Assembly: GCA_023460715.1 (NCBI GenBank)
Contig: JAEWPH010000025.1
Span: 1-12,421 of the forward strand
Reading direction: 5' to 3'
DNA from: Pseudomonadota bacterium
GTDB lineage: Bacteria; Pseudomonadota; Gammaproteobacteria; Burkholderiales; Burkholderiaceae_C
Length of the DNA stretch: 12,421 nt
Below, one piece after another: positions 5,495-12,296 of the stretch. Below the pieces are notes generated by a model that was not told the DNA's origin, ran no database searches, and saw only the letters and a list, made by a program, of their open reading frames with translations. Numbering within the stretch: the first letter of the stretch is position 1; each line of letters begins with the position of its first letter. A program made the position numbers and the translations under genes.

Positions 5495-6051
5495 TCAGCG
5501 GCGGCGCCGCGCGAGCAGGATCAGCAACACGGCCGCCAGGATGACCGCGCACGCGAGCCATTCCCCGGGGGTGACCGATTCGCCCGCCAGTGCGCTGCCC
5601 AGCAGCAGCGCGATCAGCGGATTCACGAACGCATAGCTGGAAGCCTGCGGTGCGCTGGCGTGCGCCAGCAGGTACATATAGGACTGAAAGCGACCAGCGA
5701 CCCCAGCACCACCAGATACAGCCAGGCCGCGGCGGCGGCAGGCTGTGGCGGCCACTGCGGGCGCTCGCCAAAGCGCGAAGGACGCCACCATGAGCAGCGT
5801 GCCGCCGCATAGCTCTCGCTGGCGAACCCGCTGGCGCCGGGCGCCAGCGCAAAGTGGGTGGTCGAAAGCACCGATCCCAGGGACCAGCCGGCCGTTGCGG
5901 CCAGGATGCAGGCGACGCTCGCCGGCGATGCGACGAAGCTGCCGCCGCGCATCAACAGCAGTACCCCGCTCAAGCCGAGCGCCATGCCGATCAACTCCCC
6001 TCGGGAAGGCCTGCGACCCCCCAGCAGGCCCCAGCCGCAGATCGCGAACAT
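5495..6051 (-). pseudogene. Decayed EamA/DMT-superfamily transporter, 5' truncated with three frame changes
   Basis: Pieces of an EamA (YedA/RhaT-like) permease follow each other on the minus strand in alternating frames. From about 6051 the frame gives ICGWGLLGGRRPSRGELIG, then GVLLLMRGGSFVA and WSLGSVLS...SESYA. A missing base near 5806 shifts to LLMVASFAL. An extra T near 5771 restores the first frame for GERPQWPPQP and WLYLVVLGSLVAF. A second missing base near 5683 shifts again to YMYLLAHASAPQASSYAFVNPLIALLLG and on to the stop at 5495. The N-terminal half (first EamA domain) is absent. Three indels plus truncation argue for real decay rather than a single sequencing error. It sits downstream of an intact member of the same superfamily. 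Confidence 0.8.
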
Positions 6052-6158
6052 GCGGTCGTCCTGTCGGCCCGGCGTGACAGCATCCGTCCTCCGATCCGCA
6101 AGGTCACCGGCCGGTGAGCCAAGACCCGTCCGGCCGCGAAGGCTGGGCGATGCGGAAG

Positions 6159-7115
6159 TCAGCCTGTCCGCGCCGTTTTCCGCCCTACCCGCAGGGCGGC
6201 GCGTGACGGAAACGTGGCCAGCACGACGCTGGCCAGGGCGATGGCGAACGCCAGCAGTTGCATGGCCGTGAACCGCTCGCCCAGCACCAGCACCCCGACG
6301 AGTGCGGCACTCACCGGCAGCAGCACGGTGAACACCCCCCCTTGGGCCGCGGGGACAGCCTTCAGGCCGGTCATCCAAAGCCAGACAGTCCACATGCACG
6401 CTGCCAGCGCGTAGAACACCAGCAGCGCCCAGGTGCCGGGCGAGACGGCGGAGAAGTCGAAACCCCAGGCGAAGTACAGGCCCAGCGGCGTCGCAATGGC
6501 GAAGCCCCACAGATTGATCAGCGAGGTGATGCGTTTGGGGCCCAGCGTACCGGTGAGCTTTTTGCCGATGACGGAGTAGGCTGCCTCGCAAAGGGAAGCG
6601 GCCAGCAGCAAGAGGTGGCCCAGCCACTGCAGGTTTGCGGGGGGCGCAGCCTGCGCGCTGGCCGTGTGCGCCGCACCGCCGGCGTTCGACAGTGAAAACA
6701 GCGCGATGCCGATCACGGCACACCCCACGGCGACCCAGGTGCGGGGCGCCACGCGCTCGTGCAGGAACAGCCAGCTCATGACCGCCACGGCAGCGGGGAT
6801 GGACGCCATGATTACGCCCGCCGATGTAGCGCTGGTCAGGCTCACGCCATAGATCATGCAGACCGTGAACAGGAAGTTGCCCAGGAAGGAGTGCAGGAAC
6901 AGCAGGGCCCGCGTGCGTGGAGTCAGAGGGGGCTCGTCGACCGGCTTGCGGAGCCAGTGCAGCATGGCGATTCCGCCGATGCCGAAGCGCAGCCACGCCA
7001 GAAGGAACACGGGAAAGGCCGCCGCCAGCGGCTTGGAGAGTGCGACGTAGCTGCCGACCAGAGACATGCTCAAAGCGAGGCACACATAGGCAACGGGGCG
7101 GCTGGGCGGGTTCAC
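6159..7115 (-). CDS. EamA/DMT superfamily transporter
   Basis: The product has 318 residues from the chosen start. It has about ten membrane segments in two EamA repeats (roughly 8-145 and 165-300), separated by an Ala-rich linker (GGAAHTASAQAAPPAN). Typical blocks are LAWLRFGIGGIAML, TSATSAGVIMASIPAAVAVMSWLFLHERV and, in the second repeat, GGVFTVLLPVSAALVGVLVLGERFT. These permeases export or import small metabolites such as amino acids; the substrate cannot be read here. The start is uncertain. GTG 7115 places the first helix correctly and avoids the divergent gene, but has no clear ribosome-binding site. An in-frame ATG at 7181 would add 22 residues and overlap the neighbour. The C-terminus is short and basic. 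Confidence 0.85.
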   Translation of the reverse strand: MNPPSRPVAYVCLALSMSLVGSYVALSKPLAAAFPVFLLAWLRFGIGGIAMLHWLRKPVDEPPLTPRTRALLFLHSFLGNFLFTVCMIYGVSLTSATSAGVIMASIPAAVAVMSWLFLHERVAPRTWVAVGCAVIGIALFSLSNAGGAAHTASAQAAPPANLQWLGHLLLLAASLCEAAYSVIGKKLTGTLGPKRITSLINLWGFAIATPLGLYFAWGFDFSAVSPGTWALLVFYALAACMWTVWLWMTGLKAVPAAQGGVFTVLLPVSAALVGVLVLGERFTAMQLLAFAIALASVVLATFPSRAALRVGRKTARTG

Positions 7116-7148
7116 TAGACTGTGGGTGCTTGCAATGGAGCGCACATC

Positions 7149-7589
7149 ATGCCCGAGGATTTCTCCGACAACGACCGCCAAGCAACGCCAGCGCGCTACG
7201 TTTTTGTATACGGCACGTTGCGGCGTGGCTGCAGCAACGACATCACCCGGCTGTCGCCACCTCCGCGCTGGGTGGGTGAAGCGGAATTGCCGGGCGTGCT
7301 TTACACCCTCGGCGCCTACCCTGGAATGCGGCTAGAGGGGCACGCATCAGGTGACCACCCCGTGCGGGGAGAGGTCTACGTCATCGAGCCTGAACTGGAG
7401 CATGTATTGGATGGAATCGAGGGACTGGTTCCCGGCGCCGCACCCCAGGATGACGATGAGTACTCGAAAAGAGAGGTTCGTGTGCGCGTTGCCGGGCAGA
7501 TGCTGTCCTGTTTGATGTACGAGGTTCATCCGCGTTGTGCTTTACCGGCTGCGCGGCTGGATCACGGCAACTGGCGCGAATGCAAGTGA
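7149..7589 (+). CDS. Gamma-glutamylcyclotransferase-like (AIG2/GGCT fold) protein
   Basis: The 146-residue product begins its fold with YVFVYGTLRRG (17-27), the glycine-rich substrate-binding loop of the AIG2/GGCT family. GEAELPGVLYTLGAYPGM (43-60) and GEVYVIEPELEHVLDGIEG (74-92) follow. E91 is in the position of the family's catalytic Glu. Members cyclise gamma-glutamyl amines to 5-oxoproline, but for most bacterial ones the substrate is unknown. ATG 7149 is chosen because GGAG lies 8 nt upstream; an in-frame ATG at 7122 would overlap the likely control region. It diverges from the EamA transporter with only 33 nt between starts. A weak AT-rich inverted repeat (7592-7613) follows the stop. 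Confidence 0.85.
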   Translation: MPEDFSDNDRQATPARYVFVYGTLRRGCSNDITRLSPPPRWVGEAELPGVLYTLGAYPGMRLEGHASGDHPVRGEVYVIEPELEHVLDGIEGLVPGAAPQDDDEYSKREVRVRVAGQMLSCLMYEVHPRCALPAARLDHGNWRECK

Positions 7590-7733
7590 ATCAATTTTGC
7601 TTTGTGGAAATTGAATTTCATATTGCGGATTTTTTGATTGTTGCAATGCGAGAAAATTTCTTAGGATGAGATAAAAGATTTCTCTATGTGGCAATAGATG
7701 CGTAATATATTGATTTTATTGGGTTAATTTTTA

Positions 7734-7777
7734 TTCTTGTATAAGACATAAGAGGTTGCGATAGTCTTATAGAAGAC
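7734..7777 (+). promoter_or_regulatory. Tandem 14-bp palindromic operators upstream of aceA
   Basis: TTCTTGTATAAGAC (7734-7747) and GTCTTATAGAAGAC (7764-7777) match the perfect palindrome GTCTTATATAAGAC at 12 and 13 of 14 positions. Their centres are 30 bp apart, close to three helical turns, in an AT-rich promoter region. TATAAG at 7740-7745 inside the first site could be a -10 element. A similar TCTTATATAAGA motif is, from memory, associated with GntR-type regulators of TCA-cycle or propionate genes in Burkholderiales. The regulator here is unknown. Confidence 0.6.
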
Positions 7778-7793
7778 CTAAAGTGGATTCCAA

Positions 7794-7809
7794 GGACAAG
7801 GCGTTGTCC
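7794..7809 (+). other. Small hairpin in the aceA 5' untranslated region
   Basis: GGACAA (7794-7799), loop GGCG, TTGTCC (7804-7809), 32 nt before the aceA start. It may be incidental or may protect the 5' end. Confidence 0.3.
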
Positions 7810-7841
7810 CTTCCCTTCTCAACTAGCCCATGGAGTTCCAC

Positions 7842-9173
7842 ATGCCCGAATCGCTCAATGCCCAACTCAGCCGTGACCAACAGATTGCCGCCTTGGAGAA
7901 CGACTGGGCCCACAACCCCCGCTGGAAGGGGCTCAAGCGCGGCTACTCCGCTACCGACGTGGTGCGCCTGCGTGGCAGCCTGCAGCCGGAATACACGCTG
8001 GCCCGCCGCGGTGCGGAAAAGCTCTGGGACAAGATCAATGGCGGTGCCAAGAAGGGCTACGTGAATGCCTTTGGCGCCATCTCCGCTGGCCAAGCCATGC
8101 AGCAGGCCAAGGCCGGTCTGGAGGCGGTGTATCTGTCGGGCTGGCAGGTCGCAGCCGACGGCAACTCGTCCGAGACCATGTACCCCGACCAGTCGCTGTA
8201 CGCCTATGACTCGGTGCCGACCATGGTTCGCCGCATCAACAACACCTTCAAGCGTGCCGATGAGATCCAGTGGGCCCGTGGGATCAATCCTGGCGACAAG
8301 GAGTTCATCGACTATTTCCTGCCCATCGTCGCCGATGCGGAGGCCGGCTTCGGCGGTGTGCTGAATGCCTTCGAACTGATGAAGAACATGATCGCCGCGG
8401 GCGCTGCCGGCGTGCACTTCGAAGACCAGCTGGCCGCCGTGAAGAAGTGCGGCCACATGGGCGGCAAGGTGCTGGTCCCCACCCATGAGGCTGTCGAGAA
8501 GCTGATCGCAGCCCGGTTTGCGGCGGACACCATGGGCGTGCCCACCATCATCCTGGCGCGTACCGATGCCGAGGCCGCCAACCTCATCACGTCCGACCAC
8601 GACGCGAATGACAAGCCGTTCCTGACCGGCGAGCGGACCCAGGAAGGCTTCTACCGCGTCAAGAACGGCCTGGAGCAGGCCATCAGCCGCGGCGTTGCCT
8701 ATGCGCCGTATGCCGATCTGGTGTGGTGCGAAACCGGTACGCCTGACCTGGGCTTTGCCCGCGAGTTCGCCCAGGCCGTGCATGCCGCATCCCCCGGCAA
8801 GCTGCTGTCGTACAACTGCTCGCCTTCCTTCAACTGGAAGAAGAACCTGGACGACAAGACCATCGCCCGCTTCCAGGACGAGCTGTCCGCACTGGGCTAC
8901 AAGTACCAGTTCATCACGTTGGCGGGCATCCATATCAACTGGTACAACACCTTCCAGTTCGCCCATGCATACGCTCGCGGCGAGGGCATGAAGCACTACG
9001 TGGAGCAGGTGCAGCAACCCGAGTTCGAGGCGCGCGATAAGGGCTACACCTTCGTGTCGCACCAGCAGGAAGTGGGCGCAGGTTACTTCGACGACGTGAC
9101 TACAGTGATCCAGGGCGGTTCCTCCAGCGTGAAGGCGCTGACGGGCTCCACCGAGGAAGAACAGTTCCACTGA
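7842..9173 (+). CDS. aceA: Isocitrate lyase
   Basis: The 443-residue product cleaves isocitrate to glyoxylate and succinate, the first step of the glyoxylate shunt needed for growth on acetate and fatty acids. The catalytic signature KKCGHMGGK is complete (K201-K209), with C203 as the active-site cysteine. Substrate-binding blocks [28 protein letters not shown] and GVHFEDQ are present, as are [17 protein letters not shown] and [11 protein letters not shown] further on. The length fits the short bacterial class. Of two in-frame ATGs, 7842 is chosen because the other, at 7830, is itself part of the ribosome-binding sequence ATGGAG, 6 nt upstream. It is transcribed alone: an AT-rich control region precedes it and a terminator follows. 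Malate synthase is not in the window. Confidence 0.97.
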   Translation: MPESLNAQLSRDQQIAALENDWAHNPRWKGLKRGYSATDVVRLRGSLQPEYTLARRGAEKLWDKINGGAKKGYVNAFGAISAGQAMQQAKAGLEAVYLSGWQVAADGNSSETMYPDQSLYAYDSVPTMVRRINNTFKRADEIQWARGINPGDKEFIDYFLPIVADAEAGFGGVLNAFELMKNMIAAGAAGVHFEDQLAAVKKCGHMGGKVLVPTHEAVEKLIAARFAADTMGVPTIILARTDAEAANLITSDHDANDKPFLTGERTQEGFYRVKNGLEQAISRGVAYAPYADLVWCETGTPDLGFAREFAQAVHAASPGKLLSYNCSPSFNWKKNLDDKTIARFQDELSALGYKYQFITLAGIHINWYNTFQFAHAYARGEGMKHYVEQVQQPEFEARDKGYTFVSHQQEVGAGYFDDVTTVIQGGSSSVKALTGSTEEEQFH

Positions 9174-9197
9174 TCTACGTGCAGGGTTGATGCGCTG

Positions 9198-9226
9198 AAG
9201 CCCGGGCCGAGTGCCCGGGCTTTTTT
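9198..9226 (+). terminator. Rho-independent terminator of aceA
   Basis: GCCCGGGC (9200-9207), loop CGAGT, GCCCGGGC (9213-9220) with flanking AA/TT, followed by six T. It separates aceA from the thrS leader. Confidence 0.92.
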
Positions 9227-9266
9227 ATGGCCGTGCGCGAAAGCCGAGTGCGGCAGTCCGGTGCGG

Positions 9267-9272
9267 TAAAAT
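9267..9272 (+). promoter_or_regulatory. Probable -10 element of the thrS operon promoter
   Basis: TAAAAT stands out in a GC-rich stretch between the aceA terminator and the leader ORF. No good -35 hexamer lies 16-18 bp upstream. If used, the transcript would start near 9279, about 30 nt before the leader ORF and about 208 nt before thrS. Confidence 0.45.
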
Positions 9273-9308
9273 GCCTCCATCACTCACACACAAGGGCGAG
9301 AAAGGCAA

Positions 9309-9359
9309 ATGCTGGTTATGACACCGCGAACTACGACGGAGATTTCCACCGGCCGCTGA
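9309..9359 (+). CDS. Threonine-rich leader peptide of the thrS attenuator
   Basis: The 16-codon [19 protein letters not shown] has five Thr codons, at residues 5, 8, 9, 10 and 14 (ACA, ACT, ACG, ACG, ACC); three are consecutive. GAGAAAGG (9298-9305) can serve as ribosome-binding site for ATG 9309 (short spacing) or for the second in-frame ATG at 9318 (longer spacing). Either start keeps all Thr codons. The peptide itself needs no function: its translation would measure charged tRNA-Thr for the downstream attenuator. It is not a shadow of another gene, since no long coding frame on the plus strand covers it. The codon content and position before threonyl-tRNA synthetase are the evidence. Confidence 0.8.
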   Translation: MLVMTPRTTTEISTGR

Positions 9360-9413
9360 GGCTGGATGTTCGCGCCTGCACGACACTTGCACCTTCCTTC
9401 CAAAAGCGCGGAC
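9325..9413 (+). promoter_or_regulatory. Mutually exclusive RNA pairings (1:2 and 2:3) of the thrS attenuator
   Basis: Segment 1, CGCGAAC (9325-9331), overlaps the first base pairs of the Thr-Thr-Thr run and pairs perfectly over 7 bp with GTTCGCG (9368-9374). That segment 2, GTTCGCGC (9368-9375), can instead pair over 8 bp (one G-U) with GCGCGGAC (9406-9413), which is the left arm of the terminator. A ribosome stalled at Thr codons 8-10 covers segment 1 and frees 2:3 (antitermination). A ribosome at the stop codon (9357-9359) reaches segment 2, 9 nt further on, and permits the terminator. Confidence 0.75.
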
Positions 9414-9436
9414 CTCGTTCCGCGCTTTTTGCTTTT
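9402..9436 (+). terminator. Attenuator terminator in the thrS leader
   Basis: AAAAGCGCGGA (9402-9412), loop CCTCGT, TCCGCGCTTTT (9419-9429): an 11-bp perfect stem with seven central base pairs, six of them G-C, followed by a T-rich tail TGCTTTT. It stands 50 nt before the thrS start, inside the operon leader, so it must be conditional. Confidence 0.88.
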
Positions 9437-9486
9437 CGGGCATCGGGCGCATCGTTTACCGATTGATTGACGAACAGGATTTTCGA

Positions 9487-11406
9487 ATGATTCAGATCAC
9501 GCTTCCGGACAACTCTCGCCGCGAATACCCGGGCCCGGTATCGGTGGCCGACGTGGCGCGCTCCATCGGTCCGGGGCTGGCCAAGATGACCGTGGCCGGC
9601 AAGGTCGACGGCAAGCTCGTGGATGCCAGCGACCTCATTGACCACGATGCCCGCCTGCAGATCATCACGCCGCGCGATGCCGAGGGCGTGGAGATCATTC
9701 GCCACTCGTGCGCCCACTTGGTAGGCCATGCCGTGAAGCAGCTGTACCCCGGTGCCAAGATGGTCATCGGCCCGGTGATCGAAGAAGGCTTCTACTACGA
9801 CATCGCGTTCGAACGCCCGTTCACGCCCGAAGACATCGCCGCCATCGAGCAGCGCATGAAGGAGTTGATCGCGCAGGACTACGACGTTATCAAGAAGATG
9901 ACGCCCCGCGCGGAGGTCATCGACGTGTTCAAGGCGCGTGGCGAAGAGTACAAACTGCGCCTGATCGATGACATGCCCGACGAAACCGCCATGGGCCTGT
10001 ACTACCACCAGGAATACGTCGACATGTGCCGGGGCCCGCACGTGCCGAACACCCGTTTCCTGAAGGCGTTCAAGCTCACGCGCGTGTCGGGCGCGTACTG
10101 GCGCGGAGATGCCAAGAACGAGCAACTGCAGCGGGTGTACGGCACGGCCTGGGCCGACAAGAAGGATCTGGATGCGTATATCCAGCGCATCGAAGAAGCG
10201 GAAAAGCGCGACCACCGCAAGCTGGGCCGCGAGCTCGACCTGTTCCACATCGACGAGCACTCGCCCGGCACCGTGTTCTGGCATCCCAAGGGCTGGACGA
10301 TCTGGCAGGGCGTGGAGCAGTACATGCGCCAGGTCTACCGCGACAACGGCTACCAGGAGGTGAAGGGCCCCCAGATCCTCGACAAGCACCTGTGGGAGAA
10401 GACAGGCCACTGGGACAAGTACCGCGAGAACATGTTCACGACGGAGAGTGAGAAGCACGACTACGCGCTCAAGCCGATGAACTGCCCTGGCCACATCCTG
10501 ATCTTCAACCAGGGTGTGAAGAGCTACCGCGACCTGCCGCTGCGCTTCGGCGAGTTCGGCCAGTGCCACCGCAACGAGCCCACGGGCGGCCTGCACGGCA
10601 TCATGCGCGTGCGCGGCTTCACGCAGGATGACGGCCACATCTTCTGCACCGAGGACCAGATCCAGGGCGAGGTGCTGGCCTTCAGCCGCCTGCTGCAGAA
10701 GGTGTATGCCGATTTCGGCTTCACCGAGATCATCTACAAGGTCGCGACGCGCCCCGCGGCGCGCATCGGCTCGGAAGAGAGTTGGGACAAGGCCGAGTCC
10801 GCGCTGATGGACAGCCTGGCCGCCTCGGGCTGCGAGTTCGAGATCGCCCCCGGCGACGGCGCGTTCTACGGTCCGAAGATCGAGTACACGCTCAAGGATG
10901 CGCTGGGCCGGCACTGGCAGTGCGGCACCATCCAGGTCGACTTCTCGATGCCCGAGCGCCTGGGCGCCGAATATGTCGGCGAAGACGGCAACCGCCATCG
11001 CCCGGTCATGCTGCACCGCGCGATCGTCGGCAGCATGGAACGCTTCCTCGGCATCCTGATCGAGCAGTACGCAGGCGCCTTGCCGGTGTGGCTGGCGCCG
11101 GTGCAGGCAGCCGTGCTGAACATCACCGACGCACAGGGCGACTACTGTCGTGAAATTGCCGAAAAACTGCGAAAGGCCTTGCCCGGCCAGGATCTTCGCG
11201 TGGTCACTGACCTGCGCAACGAAAAGATTACGTATAAAATACGCGAGCATTCGTTGCAGAAGCTGCCGTATATCCTTGTTGCAGGCGACAAGGAAAAGGC
11301 TGCTGGAGCGGTAGCAGTGCGCGCCCGGGGCAACAAGGACCTCGGTGTGATGTCGGTCGACGCCTTCATTGAACTGGTCGCCAACGACATTGCCTCCAAG
11401 ATCTGA
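9487..11406 (+). CDS. thrS: Threonyl-tRNA synthetase
   Basis: The 639-residue product has the full class II ThrRS architecture. There is a TGS domain (about 1-62) and an N2 editing domain with HSCAH (H73, H77) and C181/H185 in DMCRGPH. The catalytic core (about 245-535) has motif 2 around [18 protein letters not shown] and zinc ligands C333 (MNCPGH), H384 (DDGH) and H510 (MLHRAI). The anticodon-binding domain (about 537-639) contains [20 protein letters not shown]. It charges tRNA-Thr and hydrolyses mischarged Ser-tRNA-Thr. ATG 9487 has CAGGA 7 nt upstream; in-frame codons before it lack a ribosome-binding site. Expression is probably controlled by the upstream Thr-rich leader and terminator. 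infC follows after 85 nt. Confidence 0.98.
   Translation: MIQITLPDNSRREYPGPVSVADVARSIGPGLAKMTVAGKVDGKLVDASDLIDHDARLQIITPRDAEGVEIIRHSCAHLVGHAVKQLYPGAKMVIGPVIEEGFYYDIAFERPFTPEDIAAIEQRMKELIAQDYDVIKKMTPRAEVIDVFKARGEEYKLRLIDDMPDETAMGLYYHQEYVDMCRGPHVPNTRFLKAFKLTRVSGAYWRGDAKNEQLQRVYGTAWADKKDLDAYIQRIEEAEKRDHRKLGRELDLFHIDEHSPGTVFWHPKGWTIWQGVEQYMRQVYRDNGYQEVKGPQILDKHLWEKTGHWDKYRENMFTTESEKHDYALKPMNCPGHILIFNQGVKSYRDLPLRFGEFGQCHRNEPTGGLHGIMRVRGFTQDDGHIFCTEDQIQGEVLAFSRLLQKVYADFGFTEIIYKVATRPAARIGSEESWDKAESALMDSLAASGCEFEIAPGDGAFYGPKIEYTLKDALGRHWQCGTIQVDFSMPERLGAEYVGEDGNRHRPVMLHRAIVGSMERFLGILIEQYAGALPVWLAPVQAAVLNITDAQGDYCREIAEKLRKALPGQDLRVVTDLRNEKITYKIREHSLQKLPYILVAGDKEKAAGAVAVRARGNKDLGVMSVDAFIELVANDIASKI
11233..11240 (+). 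promoter_or_regulatory. Possible internal promoter -10 for infC inside thrS
   Basis: TATAAAAT lies in the thrS codons ITYKI, written with AT-ending codons (ATT ACG TAT AAA ATA) including ATA, rare in such a GC-rich gene. In E. coli infC promoters also lie within thrS. No convincing -35 is seen at 16-18 bp (CTGACC at 11207 is 20 bp away), so this is tentative. Confidence 0.3.
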
Positions 11407-11424
11407 CTGAGATGTCAGCATTTG

Positions 11425-11449
11425 GCTTGCGTGCACAGTGCACGCAAGC
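11425..11449 (+). other. Strong intercistronic hairpin between thrS and infC
   Basis: GCTTGCGTGCA (11425-11435), loop CAG, TGCACGCAAGC (11439-11449): a perfect 11-bp stem 18 nt past the thrS stop. No T-run follows, so it is not a standard terminator. Candidate roles are mRNA processing, 3'-end protection of thrS, or uncoupling of thrS and infC levels. Confidence 0.7.
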
Positions 11450-11491
11450 TGGTTACGCTGTTGTAGCCATTTCAAATCAAGGGTGAAAACC

Positions 11492-12088
11492 ATAGCTACT
11501 GAATTTCGCGATCGCCGTCACCGTGAGGAGCGCAAGCACCGCCTCAACCGTGAAATCATGGCGCCTGAAGTGCGCCTGTCCGGCCCAGACAACGAGCCGC
11601 TGGGCATTGTTCCGATCATGGAAGCATTGCGCATGGCCGGCGAACTGGACGTCGACCTGGTGGAAATTGCCGCCACGGCAAATCCGCCGGTCTGCCGGTT
11701 GATGGATTACGGCAAGTTCAAGTACCAGGAACAAAAGCGCGCTGCGGAAGCCAAGGCCAAGCAGACGGTCATCGAAATCAAGGAAGTGAAGTTCCGTCCC
11801 GGTACCGACGACGGCGACTACAACATCAAGCTGCGCAATATCCGCCGCTTCCTGGCCGATGGCGACAAGTGCAAGATCACGCTGCGTTTCCGCGGCCGTG
11901 AAATCACGCACCAGAACCTGGGCCTGGCCTTGCTCAACCGCCTTCGCGATGACCTGGCCGACAGCATTTCCGTCGAGCAGTTCCCCAAGCTCGAAGGCCG
12001 CCAGATGATCATGATGATCGCGCCGGCCAAGAAAAAGCCCGCGGGCGCCAAGCCGCAGGGAGATGCGCCCACAGCGCCGGCCGCTTGA
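11492..12088 (+). CDS. infC: Translation initiation factor IF-3, starting at ATA
   Basis: The 198-residue IF-3 has an N-domain of about 15-80, with [21 protein letters not shown] and the signature [13 protein letters not shown] (68-80). A Lys/Ala linker follows, then the C-domain of about 92-178 ([52 protein letters not shown]) and a Pro/Ala-rich tail. It binds the 30S subunit and checks start codon and initiator tRNA. The start is taken as ATA 11492-11494, with AAGGGTG (11479-11485) 6-9 nt upstream giving [10 protein letters not shown]. The in-frame GTG at 11483 lies inside that Shine-Dalgarno and so lacks one of its own. A non-canonical start fits IF-3 autoregulation, as with AUU in E. coli infC. 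Confidence 0.95.
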   Translation: MATEFRDRRHREERKHRLNREIMAPEVRLSGPDNEPLGIVPIMEALRMAGELDVDLVEIAATANPPVCRLMDYGKFKYQEQKRAAEAKAKQTVIEIKEVKFRPGTDDGDYNIKLRNIRRFLADGDKCKITLRFRGREITHQNLGLALLNRLRDDLADSISVEQFPKLEGRQMIMMIAPAKKKPAGAKPQGDAPTAPAA

Positions 12089-12110
12089 GGCATAATCCTG
12101 CCTGCAAGCG

Positions 12111-12140
12111 AGGTGAGCCCCAAAGGCTCACCTTTTGTTT
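12111..12140 (+). terminator. Intrinsic terminator between infC and rpmI
   Basis: AGGTGAGCC (12111-12119), loop CCAAA, GGCTCACCT (12125-12133), then TTTGTTTT. It is a perfect 9-bp stem 22 nt past the infC stop. Either it ends part of the thrS-infC transcripts or it is a conditional attenuator for rpmI-rplT. Confidence 0.82.
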
Positions 12141-12143
12141 TGC

Positions 12144-12217
12144 GCGGCATGGCTTTCGGGCCGTGCCGCACAGGCCGCGGATTCGTCCGTTGCCAGGCCT
12201 GCCTGAAAGGGCGGGCC
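12144..12217 (+). other. Structured rpmI leader: two further hairpins
   Basis: GCGGCATGGC (12144-12153) / GCCGTGCCGC (12160-12169) gives a 10-bp stem with one G-U pair. GGCCTGCC (12196-12203) / GGCGGGCC (12210-12217) gives 8 bp with one U-G pair. With the preceding terminator, the 208-nt infC-rpmI gap contains three stems. In E. coli and B. subtilis, L20 regulates this operon by binding leader RNA; whether these stems do so is unknown. Confidence 0.5.
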
Positions 12218-12296
12218 AAAAAAGAAGTGGCTCGGGGCCAACAAGTTCGCGCAGTTTGCACGAACGCCTCACGAGCACAACTAAAGGAGCATTCAC

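Noticed and set aside
7767..9170. 467-codon minus-strand open frame opposite aceA
   Set aside because: Shadow of the highly conserved isocitrate lyase gene; composition only.
9271..9321. Alternative leader ORF starting at ATG 9271 and ending at TGA 9319-9321, overlapping ATG 9318
   Set aside because: Its start overlaps the probable -10 element so it would not be transcribed, it has no ribosome-binding site, and it has only one Thr codon.
9331..11493. 720-codon minus-strand open frame opposite thrS
   Set aside because: It mirrors the codon bias of thrS and has no recognisable domain or ribosome-binding site.
12091..12096. CATAAT as a -10 element for rpmI
   Set aside because: No -35 at a usable distance, and the transcript would run straight into the terminator at 12111-12140.
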